Below, piece by piece: positions 12,494-12,863 of a stretch of 12,863 nucleotides of DNA (its first letter is position 1; each line of letters opens with the position of its first letter). This stretch comes from Gammaproteobacteria bacterium. GTDB taxonomy: Bacteria > Pseudomonadota > Gammaproteobacteria > DSM-19610. The DNA is taken from NCBI GenBank assembly GCA_030618475.1, contig JAUXDG010000055.1, positions 1 to 12,863 of the forward strand, written 5' to 3'. Under the pieces are notes generated by a model that made no database searches, was not told the DNA's origin, and saw only the letters and a list, made by a program, of their open reading frames with translations. Both the position numbers and the translations under genes were made by a program.

Positions 12494-12863
12494 AAAGGGA
12501 AAATCCGAATTCCAACAGAAATAGTTGCCAACACAACCGCGAGCCAGATAAGAAAATTGCCGATATTATTTATCCAGGGAGTTGCAGTTAACACTGCTGT
12601 GGCAAAAAAGAATTTTGAAACGTTTTGCGAAAGAGCCTTTTTTTTGCCGAACTGATTGGCCCCTTTCACTTGCGCACCTCTTAGAAAAGTCGAGGCTATG
12701 TCCAGGGCAAACAAGATAAGAAAACCTGTCCTGTCAATTGCTGACCAGAATAAGATCAGAGTGCTGTAGGTAATGAATTTATCGACAAGGGGGTCCAGGA
12801 CCTTGCCGTGTTTGGTGACCTGCCCGGTTTCCCTGGCCAGGGCGCCGTCAACAATATCAAAAA
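12481..12863 (-). CDS. CDP-alcohol phosphatidyltransferase (5' partial)
   Basis: The 127 codons present, continuing beyond the right edge, contain the complete family signature DGxxARx8GxxxDxxxD as DGALARETGQVTKHGKVLDP followed by LVDK, encoded at about 12776-12847. This is the CMP-releasing active site, with two metals bound by the Asp residues. The remainder has three or four hydrophobic helices (FITYSTLILFW, FLILFALDIAS, FFFATAVLTA, FLIWLAVVLATISVGIRIF). Enzymes of this group make phospholipids such as phosphatidylglycerophosphate or phosphatidylinositol derivatives in the inner membrane. The acceptor alcohol cannot be told from this part. The stop TGA lies within the MFS coding end. Confidence 0.88.
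   Translation of the reverse strand, partial: FDIVDGALARETGQVTKHGKVLDPLVDKFITYSTLILFWSAIDRTGFLILFALDIASTFLRGAQVKGANQFGKKKALSQNVSKFFFATAVLTATPWINNIGNFLIWLAVVLATISVGIRIFPLDHS

Overview
This window looks like part of a gammaproteobacterial chromosome. The evidence is moderate GC, a Gram-negative cell-envelope gene set (two lipoproteins or more, an ApbE flavin transferase, an LTA-synthase-like sulfatase), a complete REP-associated tyrosine transposase (RAYT), and GGGTCGG-core REP palindromes of a kind often seen in these bacteria. I cannot name a species from the sequence alone.

Layout from left to right. (1) 1-155 is the 3' end of a + strand STAS/RsbR-type gene. (2) 171-281 is a minus-strand remnant of a VapB-family antitoxin, cut off beside a REP-like hairpin (287-358). 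(3) 338-2158 (-) is a membrane-anchored LTA-synthase/phosphoglycerol-transferase-like sulfatase whose last codons and stop lie inside that repeat. (4) 2159-2581 is mostly non-coding, with two tiny reading frames and a likely promoter. (5) 2582-3508 (+) is a PfkB sugar kinase (fructokinase-like). It is followed by a 5'-deleted glucokinase (3505-3972, -) abutting a 5'-deleted gnd tail (3962-4051, +) and an intact 6-phosphogluconolactonase (4032-4730, +). This is a sugar-phosphate cluster carrying a deletion scar. (6) 4852-6891 (-) is a three-gene, tightly coupled operon of a small exported acidic protein, an exported protein of unknown function and the lipoprotein flavin transferase ApbE. (7) 7083-8049 is a RAYT gene flanked by inverted REP-like palindromes and a 9-bp tandem repeat. 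(8) 8050-8292 is a polyphosphate-kinase-2 C-terminal relic running in frame into a complete family-3 solute-binding protein (8293-9036, +). (9) 9336-10277 (+) is an HPP-family membrane protein with a soluble C-terminal domain. (10) 10428-10823 (-) is a small lipoprotein. (11) 10940-11191 (-) is an open, coding-looking stretch I cannot identify. (12) 11198-12490 (+) is a UMF1/Atg22-type MFS transporter, convergent and overlapping with a CDP-alcohol phosphatidyltransferase (12481-12863, -) that runs off the window.

No phage, CRISPR array, tRNA or rRNA is visible. The intact genes are ordinary household and envelope functions. The unusual aspect is the number of broken gene ends (vapB, glk, gnd, ppk2 and perhaps others), two of them lying exactly beside REP/RAYT sequence. 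That suggests that REP-associated insertion and deletion have reshaped this stretch. The least understood intact unit is the ApbE operon with its two exported partners of unknown role.
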